From: Prosthecobacter fusiformis
GTDB lineage: Bacteria > Verrucomicrobiota > Verrucomicrobiia > Verrucomicrobiales > Verrucomicrobiaceae
DNA length: 64,000 nucleotides
Assembly (NCBI RefSeq): GCF_004364345.1
Contig: NZ_SOCA01000011.1
Span: 90,222-154,221, forward strand
Direction: 5' to 3'
Shown: piece after piece, positions 1 through 10,287 of the stretch
Layout of the letters: every line of letters begins with the position of its first letter
How positions within the stretch are numbered: position 1 is the first letter of the stretch
Program-made: the position numbers and the translations under genes
The notes under the pieces: generated by a model
What the model was told of the DNA's origin: nothing
The model's database searches: none
The model's input: only the letters and a program-made list of their open reading frames with translations

Positions 1-2129
1 GGCGCAGGTGGTGGCGTTTCTTTTTGATCTTTGCTATGGGAGCCAGTCTGCTGGTGACGCTGGGTCTGGCCATTACGTTGGGCGTTTACTCTCATCTGGC
101 CAGGCAATATGACCTGAGCAAACTGGGTGAAATGCCGGAGCGTACAGTGGTGTTGGATGCCCAGGGGGAGATGCTGGGGAGAATGCATGGGGAGAACCGC
201 ATCGTGGTGCCACTGAGCCAGGTCTCGCCTTTTTTTGTCAAGGCACTGCTAGCTCGTGAAGACAGCCGTTTTTATAAACACGGCGGCATCGACTATGTGG
301 GGGTGGCGCGGGCGACCGTCAGAAACTTCAAAGAACGCCGTGTGGTGCAGGGGGCCAGCACCATTACTATGCAGCTCGCACGCAACAGTTACCCGGACCT
401 GAATGACCGTAGCTTTCATCGCAAAATGCTGGAGATGATGCTGGCGCGCCGCATTGAGCGATACTGGTCCAAGGAGCAGATCCTAGAGCATTACGTAAAC
501 CGCATCTTTTTTGGCACGAATCTCTATGGTATCCAGCGCGCCAGCCAGGTGTATTTCGGCAAGCATGCCAGCCAGCTCAACCTGAGTGAGGCGGCGGTCA
601 TTGCGGGTATCATCCGTAGCCCGGTCCGCTTTTCTCCGTTCCGTAATTTCGACGGGGCGCTGAAGGAAAGGGATGATGTATTGAAGCGCATGGTGGCCAC
701 CAAGGTCATCACGGCGGAGGAGGAACTGGCGGCGAGGTATGAGGACATCGCACTGCATGCGCAGCCTGCCTTTCAAAGCCAGGGCGGTTATGCTCTGGAT
801 GCGGTGAGGCGAGATTTGGACCGGATTTTGGAAGACCACGAGATCGAGGACGGGGGCCTGATCGTGTACACGACATTGAGCCAGGAACTGCAAACGCTGG
901 CTGAATCCTCTGTGGCCACCCGGTTGGAAAGTGTGGAAAAGCTGCCGGGTTACAAACATGTGACCAAGACTGCTTTCGACAGCACCTGGAACGGGACTCA
1001 GGAGGTGTCATCCACCCCATATCTGCAAGGGGCCCTGACCGTGCTGGACAATGAAACGGGAGGTATCCTGGCTTTGGTCGGAGGTCGCGATTACAGGCAG
1101 AGCAAGTATAACCGCGCCATCCAGGGGCAGCGGCAGATCGGCTCCACCGTGAAGCCATTTGTCTATGCCACGGCCATCGCCAGCGGCTTTCTGCCAGGCA
1201 CTTACATTGATGACGCGCCTATCCAGCCGGGGGAGATTGAGCTGGCAGATCCAAATTGGTCCCCGCAAAATAGCGATGGTAAATTCACGGGTCAGCAGAC
1301 GCTCATGACCGGGCTGGTGCAGAGCCGCAATACCATGACCATCCGCGTGGGCAATTACGCGGGGCTGGACCGGGTGATACACCTGCTGGGGGATGCAGGC
1401 ATCGGCAATCATGCTGAGCGCACCCCGCAGATTTTTATCGGCAATCTGGGGGGGACACCCCGTGACCTGACCAGCGCCTTCAGTGTTTTTCCCAATGATG
1501 GCATCCGCCGCAGGCCTTTCCTGATCGATAAGATCACGGACAAAGCAGGAAATATTTTTTATAGTACCAGCATGCTGGAATCTGAGGTGGTCAGCCCAGG
1601 TGTGGCGCATCTGATGCGGCGCATTCTCGGGCAGGTCATGGATCGTGGCACAGCGGCCAGTGTGCGCAGTGAGCATAAGTTCAAGGACCCGGCCGGTGGG
1701 AAGACCGGCACGACCAATGATTATAAAGATGCCTGGTTCGCCGGTTATACCGACCGTGTGACCTGCGCGGTGTGGGTGGGCCTGGACAAGCCGCAGACGA
1801 TTGTGGAGCAGGGATACGGTAGCCGCCTGGCCATCCCCATCTGGGCGGATGTGGTGAAAAAAGCCGTGGATCTAGGATACATCCCTGCAGGGCCACGCGT
1901 GGAGCCTGAGCTGGCAGCGGTGCAGCTCTGCCATTTGAGCAGCCAACTGGCCTCTCCCTCCTGCCATGCCAGCGGTACCTCCTATGAGGAGAAGCTGCCT
2001 TATGATCTCATACCTCAAGGTTATTGCACAGCCCACCAGGGCGTCATTGCAGGCCCACCGCCCGGCTACGATCGGCCTCGTGTCAAGGCATCCGGGTTGT
2101 TTAACCGCATTCGTGGCTGGTTTCAGTGA
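1..2129 (+). CDS. Class A penicillin-binding protein (PBP1A type), 5' truncated by window
   Basis: Bifunctional peptidoglycan synthase that polymerises lipid II and crosslinks stem peptides in the periplasm. The frame is open to the left edge, reading an Arg/Trp-rich stretch and then a hydrophobic anchor, so the true start lies outside; a TTG at 24 is the first start codon inside. Counting from that TTG, the GT51 glycosyltransferase motifs are EDSRFYKHGG (79-88) and QGASTITMQLARN (109-121). The transpeptidase has STVK (nucleophile Ser374), SRN (434-436) and KTGT (560-563). The 3' end lies 12 bp from the convergent algD-like gene, with no clear terminator between them. The specific paralogue cannot be named. 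Family assignment is very secure. Confidence 0.95.
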   Translation, partial: RRWWRFFLIFAMGASLLVTLGLAITLGVYSHLARQYDLSKLGEMPERTVVLDAQGEMLGRMHGENRIVVPLSQVSPFFVKALLAREDSRFYKHGGIDYVGVARATVRNFKERRVVQGASTITMQLARNSYPDLNDRSFHRKMLEMMLARRIERYWSKEQILEHYVNRIFFGTNLYGIQRASQVYFGKHASQLNLSEAAVIAGIIRSPVRFSPFRNFDGALKERDDVLKRMVATKVITAEEELAARYEDIALHAQPAFQSQGGYALDAVRRDLDRILEDHEIEDGGLIVYTTLSQELQTLAESSVATRLESVEKLPGYKHVTKTAFDSTWNGTQEVSSTPYLQGALTVLDNETGGILALVGGRDYRQSKYNRAIQGQRQIGSTVKPFVYATAIASGFLPGTYIDDAPIQPGEIELADPNWSPQNSDGKFTGQQTLMTGLVQSRNTMTIRVGNYAGLDRVIHLLGDAGIGNHAERTPQIFIGNLGGTPRDLTSAFSVFPNDGIRRRPFLIDKITDKAGNIFYSTSMLESEVVSPGVAHLMRRILGQVMDRGTAASVRSEHKFKDPAGGKTGTTNDYKDAWFAGYTDRVTCAVWVGLDKPQTIVEQGYGSRLAIPIWADVVKKAVDLGYIPAGPRVEPELAAVQLCHLSSQLASPSCHASGTSYEEKLPYDLIPQGYCTAHQGVIAGPPPGYDRPRVKASGLFNRIRGWFQ

Positions 2130-2141
2130 CGGGCATGGGAG

Positions 2142-3443
2142 TTACCAGCACAGGCCTTGGTAATTCCATGGGAGTTTATCCAAGTCGCGCCAGCCGTTGA
2201 TATCGATGACGCTCTGCTCTGGTTTTACCCAGGCAGCGAGGTCGTCCATGGATGCGCATTTTTGGGAAGCGACGATGAGTTCACTGCCCTCAATGACTTC
2301 GCGCACATTGCTTTTAAGCAAAGAGGCCAGATGCGGCATGCGGCGTTGGATTTCCAGTTCGTTAGCGCCAATGAGGCGGGTGAGGTTGAGGCTGGGATCG
2401 TAAATGCGCAGCTCATAACCGCGGCCTAACAAGGTTTCCGCCACAGCCACCATCGGGCTGCCGCGCAGGTCATCCGTATCGGATTTGAAGGCGAGGCCAA
2501 GCAGGCCGATCTTACGACTGCCGTTTCTGACGATGAGCTTGATGAGCATGTCCAGATGGGCCTGGTTGGTGTCCAGCGTGTTGTCCAGCAGGGGCAGGGA
2601 AATGCCTTCCTGACGGGCGAATGAAAGCAGGGCACTCACGTCTTTCGGCAGGCAGGAACCTCCGAACGGATTGCCGGGTTTCATGTAGTATGAGGAGATG
2701 TTCAACCTCGTATCTTCGCAGACTACGTCCATCACCCGTGCACCGTCCTCGCCGAGGAATTTGCAAACGCGACCAATCTCGTTGGCGAAACCCACCTTTA
2801 GGGCGTGGAAATAGTTGCAGGAGTATTTGATCATCTCCGCCCCTTCCCAGCCAAGCACGGAGGGGCGGCCGCCGAGTAGTTCATGGGCTTCATTACCCTC
2901 CGGTTCTTGACCGTTATGGGTGCCGACGACGGAGAGGGAGGGCTCGCGAAAATCCTTCACGGCGGTGCCTTCACGGAGGAATTCAGGACAGTAGTAAATG
3001 CGCAACTGGTCAGTCAGGCGCAGGTCTTCAAAGAATTCACGCACCATATTCCGGGTGCTGCCGGGAAGCATGGTGCTGCGGAAAAGTACGACGTGTTTTT
3101 TCCCGCTCTCTTTTAGGGCCTGGGAGATCTGCTCGCTGACTTTGCGGACGAAGTCCAGGTTTAACCGGCCCGACTCCAAGGAAGGTGTGCCGACACAAAT
3201 GATACTGACATCTGACTGTGCCACGGCATCGGCTGCGCGGGTGGTGGCGGAGATTCTGCCACTGCGTTTGGCTGCCTGGAGAAGATCATCCAGCTCTGGT
3301 TCAATGATGGGTGAGAAACCACGGCCAAAGGCATCCACCTTTGCCTGCTGAACATCGACTCCGATGATGGTGTGCCCCAGCTCTGCCAAGCACCCTGCGG
3401 TGACTCCGCCGACATACCCAAGACCAAAAATGCTGACGTTCAT
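2142..3443 (-). CDS. algD: GDP-mannose / UDP-glucose 6-dehydrogenase family (AlgD-like)
   Basis: NAD-dependent four-electron oxidation of a sugar nucleotide to its uronic acid, a precursor for exopolysaccharide. The 433-residue protein opens with the Rossmann signature IFGLGYVG and carries ICVGTPS, EMIKYSCN and GGSCLPKDV, whose Cys (about residue 264) is the catalytic thiol of this superfamily. The N-terminus (CLAELGHTIIGVD) and the spacing around GGSCLPKD resemble AlgD more than UDP-glucose dehydrogenases; substrate choice is inferred. The ATG at 3443 is preferred over an upstream in-frame ATG at 3458 because the Rossmann strand begins straight after it. No other polysaccharide genes adjoin it. 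Confidence 0.85.
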   Translation of the reverse strand: MNVSIFGLGYVGGVTAGCLAELGHTIIGVDVQQAKVDAFGRGFSPIIEPELDDLLQAAKRSGRISATTRAADAVAQSDVSIICVGTPSLESGRLNLDFVRKVSEQISQALKESGKKHVVLFRSTMLPGSTRNMVREFFEDLRLTDQLRIYYCPEFLREGTAVKDFREPSLSVVGTHNGQEPEGNEAHELLGGRPSVLGWEGAEMIKYSCNYFHALKVGFANEIGRVCKFLGEDGARVMDVVCEDTRLNISSYYMKPGNPFGGSCLPKDVSALLSFARQEGISLPLLDNTLDTNQAHLDMLIKLIVRNGSRKIGLLGLAFKSDTDDLRGSPMVAVAETLLGRGYELRIYDPSLNLTRLIGANELEIQRRMPHLASLLKSNVREVIEGSELIVASQKCASMDDLAAWVKPEQSVIDINGWRDLDKLPWNYQGLCW

Positions 3444-3521
3444 GAGGCCACTTAGCATGGTGGGCTGGCATTCGACAAGCGCTGAGGTGGTGACGATGAA
3501 TGAATCTCCAGGGTGCTTGGC

Positions 3522-5390
3522 TCACTCCTCCTTCTTTTTGCCAGGATCGAAAAAGATCTTCACATCAGCCTCGGTGGTGCCGAGGATCTGCTGGGCGCGT
3601 TTGAGGGCGTTGCGAGTCGCCACATTGGGATTACTGGGGCTGGAAAGGAAGAGGTTGTCCTTGCCGATGACCTCGACCATTCCGGAATCGCGAAGCACGC
3701 GGTAAATATCCTTCATGACGCCGCTGATGAGGAGATCGCGCCCGTCCGCACGCAGAGCACGGACGAGGTCTTCCAGAGCCATGACCGAGGTGGCATCCAT
3801 ATGGCGGGCATTTTTCAGCCGGAGGATGATGATGCGCAGATTGGGGTCTGCACAGGCCTGCTGAACCTGGCTGCGAAAGAGCTCTGCGGCGCCAAAGAAC
3901 AGCTCCCCTTCCACATGGACGATGGAGATGGCGGGGTTTTGACGGATGCCGGGCTGGGTAGCCTCCGCCAAGTGGCCTTCCTGGTTGAATTCATATTCCA
4001 CTAGCGAAGGGCGGCTGGCCTTCCGCAGGTAGAGCATCAACGAGATGCCGACACCGGTAAAGATGGCGACATGCAGGGGGACCATGAGCGTGGCGGCCAG
4101 GGTGACGAGAAAGGTGAAGGCATCCGACCCGGTGGCCTGGAGGCAAATGCGGATATGCCGGGGCTGAATGATGGACAGCGCGACGCAGATGATGAGGACT
4201 GCCAGGGAGGCCTTGGGCACATAACCGACGGCGCTGCCGAGCGTGAGTGCGCCGACCAAGCACACGAGGCCGTTGATCATGGCCGAGATGGGGGTGCGGG
4301 CACCACTGGAGAAATTCAACGCGCTACGGGTCAGGGAACCGGAGCAGGGCATGCCGCTGAGGTAAGCACAGCTCAGATTGGCCATCCCCAGGCCGAACAT
4401 GTCCTGGTTGGGGTCCACCCGTTGACCTTTGAGACCGGCCAGTGTTTTACCCATGGTGGAGCTTTCCAATGTGGACAGGAAAGCCAGGGCAATGGCCAGG
4501 CCAAAGAGGCGACTGAAGTCCGAAAGGAACATTGGCGAGGCAAAGTCCGGGAAAGGCGGCAGGAGGTCCAGCCAAGTGAACTGAGCATCCTGAAAGGTGG
4601 GCACATCCAGTTTTAGCATCTGCATGCCTGCACCCACCAGTGAGGCTGCGACGAGGGCGATGGCGAGGCTGGGCCAAGTGGCGCGCACACGGCGGATGCC
4701 CCAGTAAATGCCAGCGGTGACTGCGGCTACAATGAGGCTTTCCCAATGAGTCTGCCCCAGCTTTTCTACAAGGTGCCAAACGATGCCGGGAAAGGTGCGA
4801 GGCTGGAAAACCTGACCGTCCGCCGTCGTGATGCGGGTGCTGATGCCCAGTACATTGCCCGCTTGATTGGCGATAATGAGGAGGGCGGCACCGGTGACGT
4901 AGGCGACCATGACCGCCCGGCTGATGTATTGTGCCAGTTCCGCGACCTTCACAAAGGAGCCGATAAGCAGCAGCGTGCCGACCATGAAGACCAACAGTGG
5001 CATGAGGGCAATCCTGTCCAGATGCGCATCCGCAGCAAAGTAGGAGAAGATCATGAAGGCCGTGGCATTGGTCGGCCCCAGAACTGTATATCGGGAACTC
5101 AAAAACAGGGCACCGACGATGCCCGCCACGGCGGAGCAAGTACTGCCGAATTGGAGAGGCAAGCCGGCGATGGCGGCATAGGCCATGCCCTGAGGGATAT
5201 CCAGCAGGGCGACCGAGGTGCCGGCCTTCAAATCTGATTTAAAACGTCCCGGCCCGTAGCCTGAAAGCCAGCGCCTGATGGGGAAAGGATCCAGTCCTGT
5301 ATCGGCCAGATTTTCGCTCATCCAGGTACGCCCCTGTCGCGTCAGATTGCGCGCAATCTGCCACCAGGAGGGCGTGGAGGGGCCGGACAT
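3522..5390 (-). CDS. SulP family inorganic anion transporter with C-terminal STAS domain
   Basis: Inner-membrane SulP (SLC26-type) transporter, 622 residues, probably moving sulfate, bicarbonate or another small anion. The conserved opening is visible (LLDIPQGMAYAAIAGLP near residue 63), followed by about ten to twelve hydrophobic segments with the FGLGMANL and GSLTRSALNFSSGARTP region typical of the family. A STAS domain of about 110 residues closes the protein (ISIVHVEGELFFGAAELF, then HMDATSVMALEDLV). A beta-carbonic anhydrase lies at about 56.6 kb, too distant to imply coupling. Substrate is not determinable. Divergent from holA, with 129 bp between the two starts. Confidence 0.92.
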   Translation of the reverse strand: MSGPSTPSWWQIARNLTRQGRTWMSENLADTGLDPFPIRRWLSGYGPGRFKSDLKAGTSVALLDIPQGMAYAAIAGLPLQFGSTCSAVAGIVGALFLSSRYTVLGPTNATAFMIFSYFAADAHLDRIALMPLLVFMVGTLLLIGSFVKVAELAQYISRAVMVAYVTGAALLIIANQAGNVLGISTRITTADGQVFQPRTFPGIVWHLVEKLGQTHWESLIVAAVTAGIYWGIRRVRATWPSLAIALVAASLVGAGMQMLKLDVPTFQDAQFTWLDLLPPFPDFASPMFLSDFSRLFGLAIALAFLSTLESSTMGKTLAGLKGQRVDPNQDMFGLGMANLSCAYLSGMPCSGSLTRSALNFSSGARTPISAMINGLVCLVGALTLGSAVGYVPKASLAVLIICVALSIIQPRHIRICLQATGSDAFTFLVTLAATLMVPLHVAIFTGVGISLMLYLRKASRPSLVEYEFNQEGHLAEATQPGIRQNPAISIVHVEGELFFGAAELFRSQVQQACADPNLRIIILRLKNARHMDATSVMALEDLVRALRADGRDLLISGVMKDIYRVLRDSGMVEVIGKDNLFLSSPSNPNVATRNALKRAQQILGTTEADVKIFFDPGKKKEE

Positions 5391-5519
5391 GGACTACGTT
5401 AGTGCGGGGTAGAGGAAGATGGAAGTGGTTGATTGAAGGTTATTCGTTATTGATGACCTGTTCAGCTTGGTTTCCAGTCTGTCAGTTCCATTTTTCTTAA
5501 CGCCGCAGCGTCTCTCCCC

Positions 5520-6656
5520 ATGCCCCCACCGAAAAAGACCGCCTCCACCAGCAGCCAGGTCCACGCCATTTTAGGCACGGACGATGCGAAGGTGAAGGAG
5601 ATGGCCATGAAGACCGTTCAGCGGCTGACCCCGCCAGGGGCGGATGAATTCGCCAATGAGATCATCGAGGGCAATGCGGACAATGCCGAGCACGCTGGGC
5701 AGATCTGTTCCAATGTCATCCTGGCGCTGCAAACCATGCCTTTCTTTGGCGGGGCCAAGATCGTGTGGCTGAAGGGGGCCAATTTCTTGGGGGACAACCA
5801 GACCGGCAAATCCCAGGCGGCGGTGCAGGGCTTTGAAAACATTCTGGATGTGGTGGAGGCCGGCCTTGGCCCTGAAGTCCAATTTGTAGTGAGCGCTAAC
5901 AGCATCGACAAACGGCGCACCTCATATAAGCGACTGGGCAAACTGACCACTATTGAGGTCTTTGACAAACCGGATACCAGCAAGGCGGGCTGGGAGGGTG
6001 CCGTCATGGCCCAGGCGGGCCACAAGGCCCGTGAGCTGGGGCTTTCCTTTGAAAGTGGAGCGCTAGAACTCCTGGTCCAAATGGCCGGGGATGACACGCG
6101 GCAACTGGAGAACGAGATCGAAAAGATCGATCTTTACTTGGGGGAGCGCCGCCGCTGCGGCATCGCCACCGTGCGTGGCCTCGTGTCCCTGAGCCGGGCC
6201 GGGGTCATTTGGGAGATCGGCAATGCCATCGGCGCTCGGGATTTGCAGCGCTCGCTGGAGCTTTTGGGGGTGCTGCTTTATCAGGGGCAAAATGCTATCG
6301 GCATTCTCCTGGGGGCCATCGTTCCACGGGTGCGCAGCCTGCTCATCGTCAAAGAACTCGCCACGAAGTATAAGGTGAACCGGAACAATTACAGCGGCTT
6401 TACCGCCAGCCTGGATGCTCTGCCCAGCAGTGCCACCTCCCATCTGCCGCGTAAAAAAGACGGCACGGGCTTCAATGCGTACCCGCTTTTCCTAGCCTTG
6501 AACGAGGCTGGTCGCTTCACCCTGGAAGAACTGCACGCCGCCCTCGTCGCCTGCCTGGATGCCAACGTGAAACTCGTCACCACCCAGCTAGATAATAAAG
6601 TGGTGCTGGAACGCCTGCTCGTCGGCCTGCTCACCCCGCGCACTGCGAGGCGATAG
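5520..6656 (+). CDS. holA: DNA polymerase III subunit delta
   Basis: Clamp-loader delta subunit, which opens the beta sliding clamp during replication. The 378-residue protein has the expected opening (VHAILGTDDAKVKEMA), a central FFGGAKIVWLKGANFL strand, and the C-terminal collar region with GDDTRQLENEIEKIDLYLG, a typical delta signature. Length fits the family (about 340 residues) with a slightly longer N-terminus. The ATG at 5520 is the first in frame after the gap from the divergent transporter. Usually a stand-alone housekeeping gene, as here. Confidence 0.9.
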   Translation: MPPPKKTASTSSQVHAILGTDDAKVKEMAMKTVQRLTPPGADEFANEIIEGNADNAEHAGQICSNVILALQTMPFFGGAKIVWLKGANFLGDNQTGKSQAAVQGFENILDVVEAGLGPEVQFVVSANSIDKRRTSYKRLGKLTTIEVFDKPDTSKAGWEGAVMAQAGHKARELGLSFESGALELLVQMAGDDTRQLENEIEKIDLYLGERRRCGIATVRGLVSLSRAGVIWEIGNAIGARDLQRSLELLGVLLYQGQNAIGILLGAIVPRVRSLLIVKELATKYKVNRNNYSGFTASLDALPSSATSHLPRKKDGTGFNAYPLFLALNEAGRFTLEELHAALVACLDANVKLVTTQLDNKVVLERLLVGLLTPRTARR

Positions 6657-6765
6657 CTGAGGTGTATTTCATGAGGTAAAGCAATTGCGGGCACAAAATG
6701 GGGGTTTTGCTTGTGGTCGCCTGCGGTTTCTGGTGCAATCATCGGCCTTCCCTCAAGCTGTGTCT

Positions 6766-9306
6766 ATGAAAGTCCTGCGTTGCCTCGCCCTGTTGATTGG
6801 TCTGCCTCTTTTGACGCAGGGGGCATTTCCGCCGATTTATTTAAAGAATGTCTGCGATGATCAGCTTCACGCGCCGACCAATATCACTCATGCCAAGGAC
6901 GGCAGCGGTCGTTTGTTCATCTGCGATCAGCCGGGCCAGATCCGTGTGCTCCACCAGGGGATGCTGCTGCCGACTCCGTTTTTGGACTTGGGCAGCACGG
7001 GCCTAGACCGGGTGCTGTCTTACAATCCCACTCCGGAGAATGCACGACTGAATTATTCTGAACGTGGTTTGTTAGGCATGGCTTTCCATCCAGACTTTGC
7101 CAATTCTGAAGCCAGTGGGTATCGTCGGTTTTACGTCAATTACACAGCGGTAGCAGCCACTACGACAGACAATCCCTCCACGCCGCAGAATTGCGTCACT
7201 GTCATTTCCGAGTTCCTTGTTTCGGTGGACAATCCAAATGTGGCCGATGCCAGCAGTGAGCGTATTTTGCTGACTTATGGACAGCCGCAGTCGAATCACA
7301 ACGGCGGGCAGATCGCGTTTGGTCCAGACGGTTTTCTCTACATTGGTAGTGGCGATGGCGGTGGTGCCAACGACAATGCCACGGGGCATACTGGCGGCTC
7401 AGGTTCCACATCGGCAGGGCCAGTCAGCGGCACTCTGGGCAATGCGCAGGACAAGACCAAACTGCTGGGCAAGATCCTGCGGATCGATCCTTTGGGGACC
7501 AATGGTGACAATGGGGAATACGGAATTCCTGAAACCAACCCGTATGCGGCCTCCTCAGGCGATGAGAAAAAGGAGATCTATGCCTTCGGCCTGAGGAATC
7601 CCTGGCGCTTCTCCTTTGACCAGCCGGAGGGTGGCCCTGTGCGCCTTTTTTGCGGGGATGTGGGGCAGGTGAATGTGGAAGAGGTGAACCTCATCACTTC
7701 GGGTGGCAACTACGGCTGGCGTGTCAAGGAAGGCAGTCTTGACTTTGACTCCACCGCCCCCAATGGAGGCGGTACACTGCTGCCACCCATTGCGGAATAC
7801 GCGCACCCCGGCGTCTCCACACCAGGCACCGAGGCCATGCCGCAATATGGCACCTCCATCACGGGTGGTTATGTCTATCGAGGTCAGGCCATCGCGGGTA
7901 TGCAGGGGAAGTATTTGTTTGGAGATTATGCGATGAATGGCAGCAGCGGCGGCGGTGGTGTGTTGCTGGGGCTGGAGGAAACAGCGCCCGGCGTTTTTGC
8001 CCTGAGCCAGGTGACTCCCTGGCAGAGTTTGCCGACTGCGGCGCGCATCTATGCCTTTGGGGTGGATGAAAGTGGAGAGATGTATGTGGCGACGAAGACG
8101 ACGGGTGGCGTCCTGGCCCTGGATGGAGGAAAACCGGCCGGCACCCTTTACAAAATCATGCCTGTCCTACCCATCACACGGAGCATCACGGCAATGAAGG
8201 ACAACACCCTCTATGAGCCCGCTAAAGACCCGAACGAAGAACCGAGTAATGACCCGAACCCACCTGAACCTTTTTTCGCCAGCAATGGCAAAGGAGAGTA
8301 TCTCTTTGCTGGAAAAACAGGCTCCTCGGCGTTCTTCGCAGTACGTCGGGCGGTGATGCGTTTTGATGTCAGCGATTTTCCGTTGGATGCGGAATTTATC
8401 TCCGCCAGCCTGCGGCTTCGCCTGAATCAGCAGGTGGGACAGGGTTTTCCCATGACCCTGCACCGTCTGACTACGGACTGGGGTGAAGGTACCTCGAAGA
8501 CCCTCGGGCCAGGCGGTTCCGGAGTGGCTGCCACACCTGGAGATGCTACTTGGAAGCATCGCTTTTACACAACCACGGACTGGACGACTCCGGGCGGGGA
8601 TTACATTGCATCGGCCAGCAGCAGCCACAATATCGGGTCAGAGTTTAGCGACCCTTATCCAGTCTGGTCGGGCACCGGAGTTTTGAACGATGTGCTGGGC
8701 TGGATAGAGCAGCCGACCACCAACCATGGGTGGATTCTCGTCGGGGATGAATCCCAGGAATTTACCGCCCAGCGTTTCGCCAGTCGTGAGGCTCCGGTGG
8801 CCAATGACCGGCCACGCCTAGACGTGGTTTATCTCGGCTTACCCCCTCCCACCCATCGGGAAAGCTGGCTTGCCACTCATTTTCCGCAGGAGCCGGTGGG
8901 TTTCTTTTTGGAGAATGAGGGGGATCTGGATGGGGATGGCATTTCCAATCTGCATGAGTATGCATATGGCTTGGACCCGCTGGTGGCGGATGCTGATCAG
9001 GAGAGTGTCATCACCAGCAGTCGGACGCCTGGCAGCGCAGGCACGGTGCAGCACGTGATCAGCTTTCCCCGTGATACGGCGGCCACGGATATGCTTTACC
9101 GTGTGCAGACCAGCGATGATCTGGTTACTTGGACCACGCTGGCTACCAGTACGGCAGGCGCTGCGCCAGTGAGTGCTAACGGTGCCGTCATCGTCTCCGA
9201 TGTCAGCCTATCCGGCAGCTTGCGGCGGGTGACGGTAAGGGAGACTTTGAGCGCGACTCAGCAGGCTCGGCGTTTTATCCGCTTGCAGGTATCGCAGGTG
9301 TTTTAA
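6766..9306 (+). CDS. Secreted PQQ-type sugar dehydrogenase (glucose/sorbosone family) with DNRLRE-like domain
   Basis: Predicted periplasmic or secreted six-bladed propeller of the glucose/sorbosone dehydrogenase family, 846 residues. The ATG at 6766 gives a clean signal peptide (MKVLRCLALLIGLPLLTQG); frame further upstream would spoil it. Diagnostic stretches are HAPTNITHAKDGSGRLFICDQ, ERGLLGMAFHPDF, HNGGQIAFGPDGFLYIGSGDGG, LRNPWRFSFD and GGNYGWRVKEG. After the propeller (about 25-460) comes a beta-rich DNRLRE-like module (about 510-680, VMRFDVSDFPLDAEFISASL), then a linker and a C-terminal region starting with DLDGDGISNLHEYAYGLDP, resembling a calcium-binding thrombospondin type 3 repeat. 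Oxidation of a sugar is inferred; the electron acceptor is unknown. Confidence 0.88.
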   Translation: MKVLRCLALLIGLPLLTQGAFPPIYLKNVCDDQLHAPTNITHAKDGSGRLFICDQPGQIRVLHQGMLLPTPFLDLGSTGLDRVLSYNPTPENARLNYSERGLLGMAFHPDFANSEASGYRRFYVNYTAVAATTTDNPSTPQNCVTVISEFLVSVDNPNVADASSERILLTYGQPQSNHNGGQIAFGPDGFLYIGSGDGGGANDNATGHTGGSGSTSAGPVSGTLGNAQDKTKLLGKILRIDPLGTNGDNGEYGIPETNPYAASSGDEKKEIYAFGLRNPWRFSFDQPEGGPVRLFCGDVGQVNVEEVNLITSGGNYGWRVKEGSLDFDSTAPNGGGTLLPPIAEYAHPGVSTPGTEAMPQYGTSITGGYVYRGQAIAGMQGKYLFGDYAMNGSSGGGGVLLGLEETAPGVFALSQVTPWQSLPTAARIYAFGVDESGEMYVATKTTGGVLALDGGKPAGTLYKIMPVLPITRSITAMKDNTLYEPAKDPNEEPSNDPNPPEPFFASNGKGEYLFAGKTGSSAFFAVRRAVMRFDVSDFPLDAEFISASLRLRLNQQVGQGFPMTLHRLTTDWGEGTSKTLGPGGSGVAATPGDATWKHRFYTTTDWTTPGGDYIASASSSHNIGSEFSDPYPVWSGTGVLNDVLGWIEQPTTNHGWILVGDESQEFTAQRFASREAPVANDRPRLDVVYLGLPPPTHRESWLATHFPQEPVGFFLENEGDLDGDGISNLHEYAYGLDPLVADADQESVITSSRTPGSAGTVQHVISFPRDTAATDMLYRVQTSDDLVTWTTLATSTAGAAPVSANGAVIVSDVSLSGSLRRVTVRETLSATQQARRFIRLQVSQVF

Positions 9307-9353
9307 TCGCCGATATTCTGCCCTAGAAAAAGCTGACCTGATACTCGTTGACT

Positions 9354-10268
9354 ATGACCATGACATCTACTCAGCTCCCCCGCCGACAGTTTCTCAATCG
9401 CACGCTGGGAGTTGCCGCAGTCGTGGCGCTGCTCAAGGACCAGGTCTGGGCTGCTGAGGCCGCTACCACCGGTGCAGGGAAGGTGAAGCACTCCGTCTGC
9501 AAATGGTGCTACAAAGACATCCCTCTGGAGACCCTTTGCCTGGCCGCCAAGGAGATCGGCCTGGAGTCCATCGAGCTGCTGGACCCGCCGCAGTTTGAAA
9601 CTGTGAAAAAGCATGGTCTGCATTGCGCCATGGTCAGCTTTCCCACTATCCAGGGACCGGCGGGTGAAAAGATCGGCAGCATCCCGCACGGCTTCAACCG
9701 CCTGGAGCATCATGACCTTCTTGTGCAGGCCTATGAACCGCTGATCAAGGCCAGCGCCGAGGCGGGGTTCAAGCAGGTTATCTGCTTCAGCGGCAATCGC
9801 GACGGTCTGGATGATGATCAGGGTCTAACTAACTGTGCAGCCGGACTGCAGCGTCTCATGCCCCTCTGTGAAAAGCAAGGTGTCACCCTGGTGATGGAGC
9901 TGCTCAATAGCAAGGTCAACCACCCTGACTACATGTGTGACAAGAGTGCCTGGGGCGTCGCTTTGTGTGAGAAGCTGGGTTCCAGTCCACACTTCAAGCT
10001 GCTGTATGACATTTACCACATGCAGATTATGGAGGGTGATGTCGTAGCCACCATTCGAAGAGACCACGCTCACTTTGCCCATTACCACACGGGCGGCGTG
10101 CCGGGGCGTGCGGAGATCGACGATACCCAGGAACTAAATTATCCCGCTATCATCCGCGCTATTCAGGACACTGGATACACCGGGTACCTGGGGCAGGAAT
10201 TCGTCCCGAAAAAGGCGGACAAACTGGCTTCCCTGAAACAGGCCGTGGGCATCTGCTCTGTCTCCTGA
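9354..10268 (+). CDS. Tat-exported TIM-barrel protein, hydroxypyruvate isomerase-like
   Basis: Sugar-phosphate isomerase/epimerase-type TIM barrel of about 304 residues, close to the hydroxypyruvate isomerase (Hyi) family. A twin-arginine motif (RRQFLNR) and hydrophobic run (TLGVAAVVALL) at the N-terminus point to Tat export. The barrel shows HSVCKWCYKDIPLETLC, MELLNSKVNHPDYMCD, LLYDIYHMQIMEGD with probable metal-site acid and His residues, and GQEFVP near the end. Two ATG codons (9354, 9360) fit equally well; a TTG at 9348 is less likely. It follows the sugar-dehydrogenase-like gene by 47 bp and precedes a VOC gene by 19 bp, so co-transcription is likely. Substrate unknown. Confidence 0.85.
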   Translation: MTMTSTQLPRRQFLNRTLGVAAVVALLKDQVWAAEAATTGAGKVKHSVCKWCYKDIPLETLCLAAKEIGLESIELLDPPQFETVKKHGLHCAMVSFPTIQGPAGEKIGSIPHGFNRLEHHDLLVQAYEPLIKASAEAGFKQVICFSGNRDGLDDDQGLTNCAAGLQRLMPLCEKQGVTLVMELLNSKVNHPDYMCDKSAWGVALCEKLGSSPHFKLLYDIYHMQIMEGDVVATIRRDHAHFAHYHTGGVPGRAEIDDTQELNYPAIIRAIQDTGYTGYLGQEFVPKKADKLASLKQAVGICSVS

Positions 10269-10287
10269 ACCCTCATGCTGCCTAACT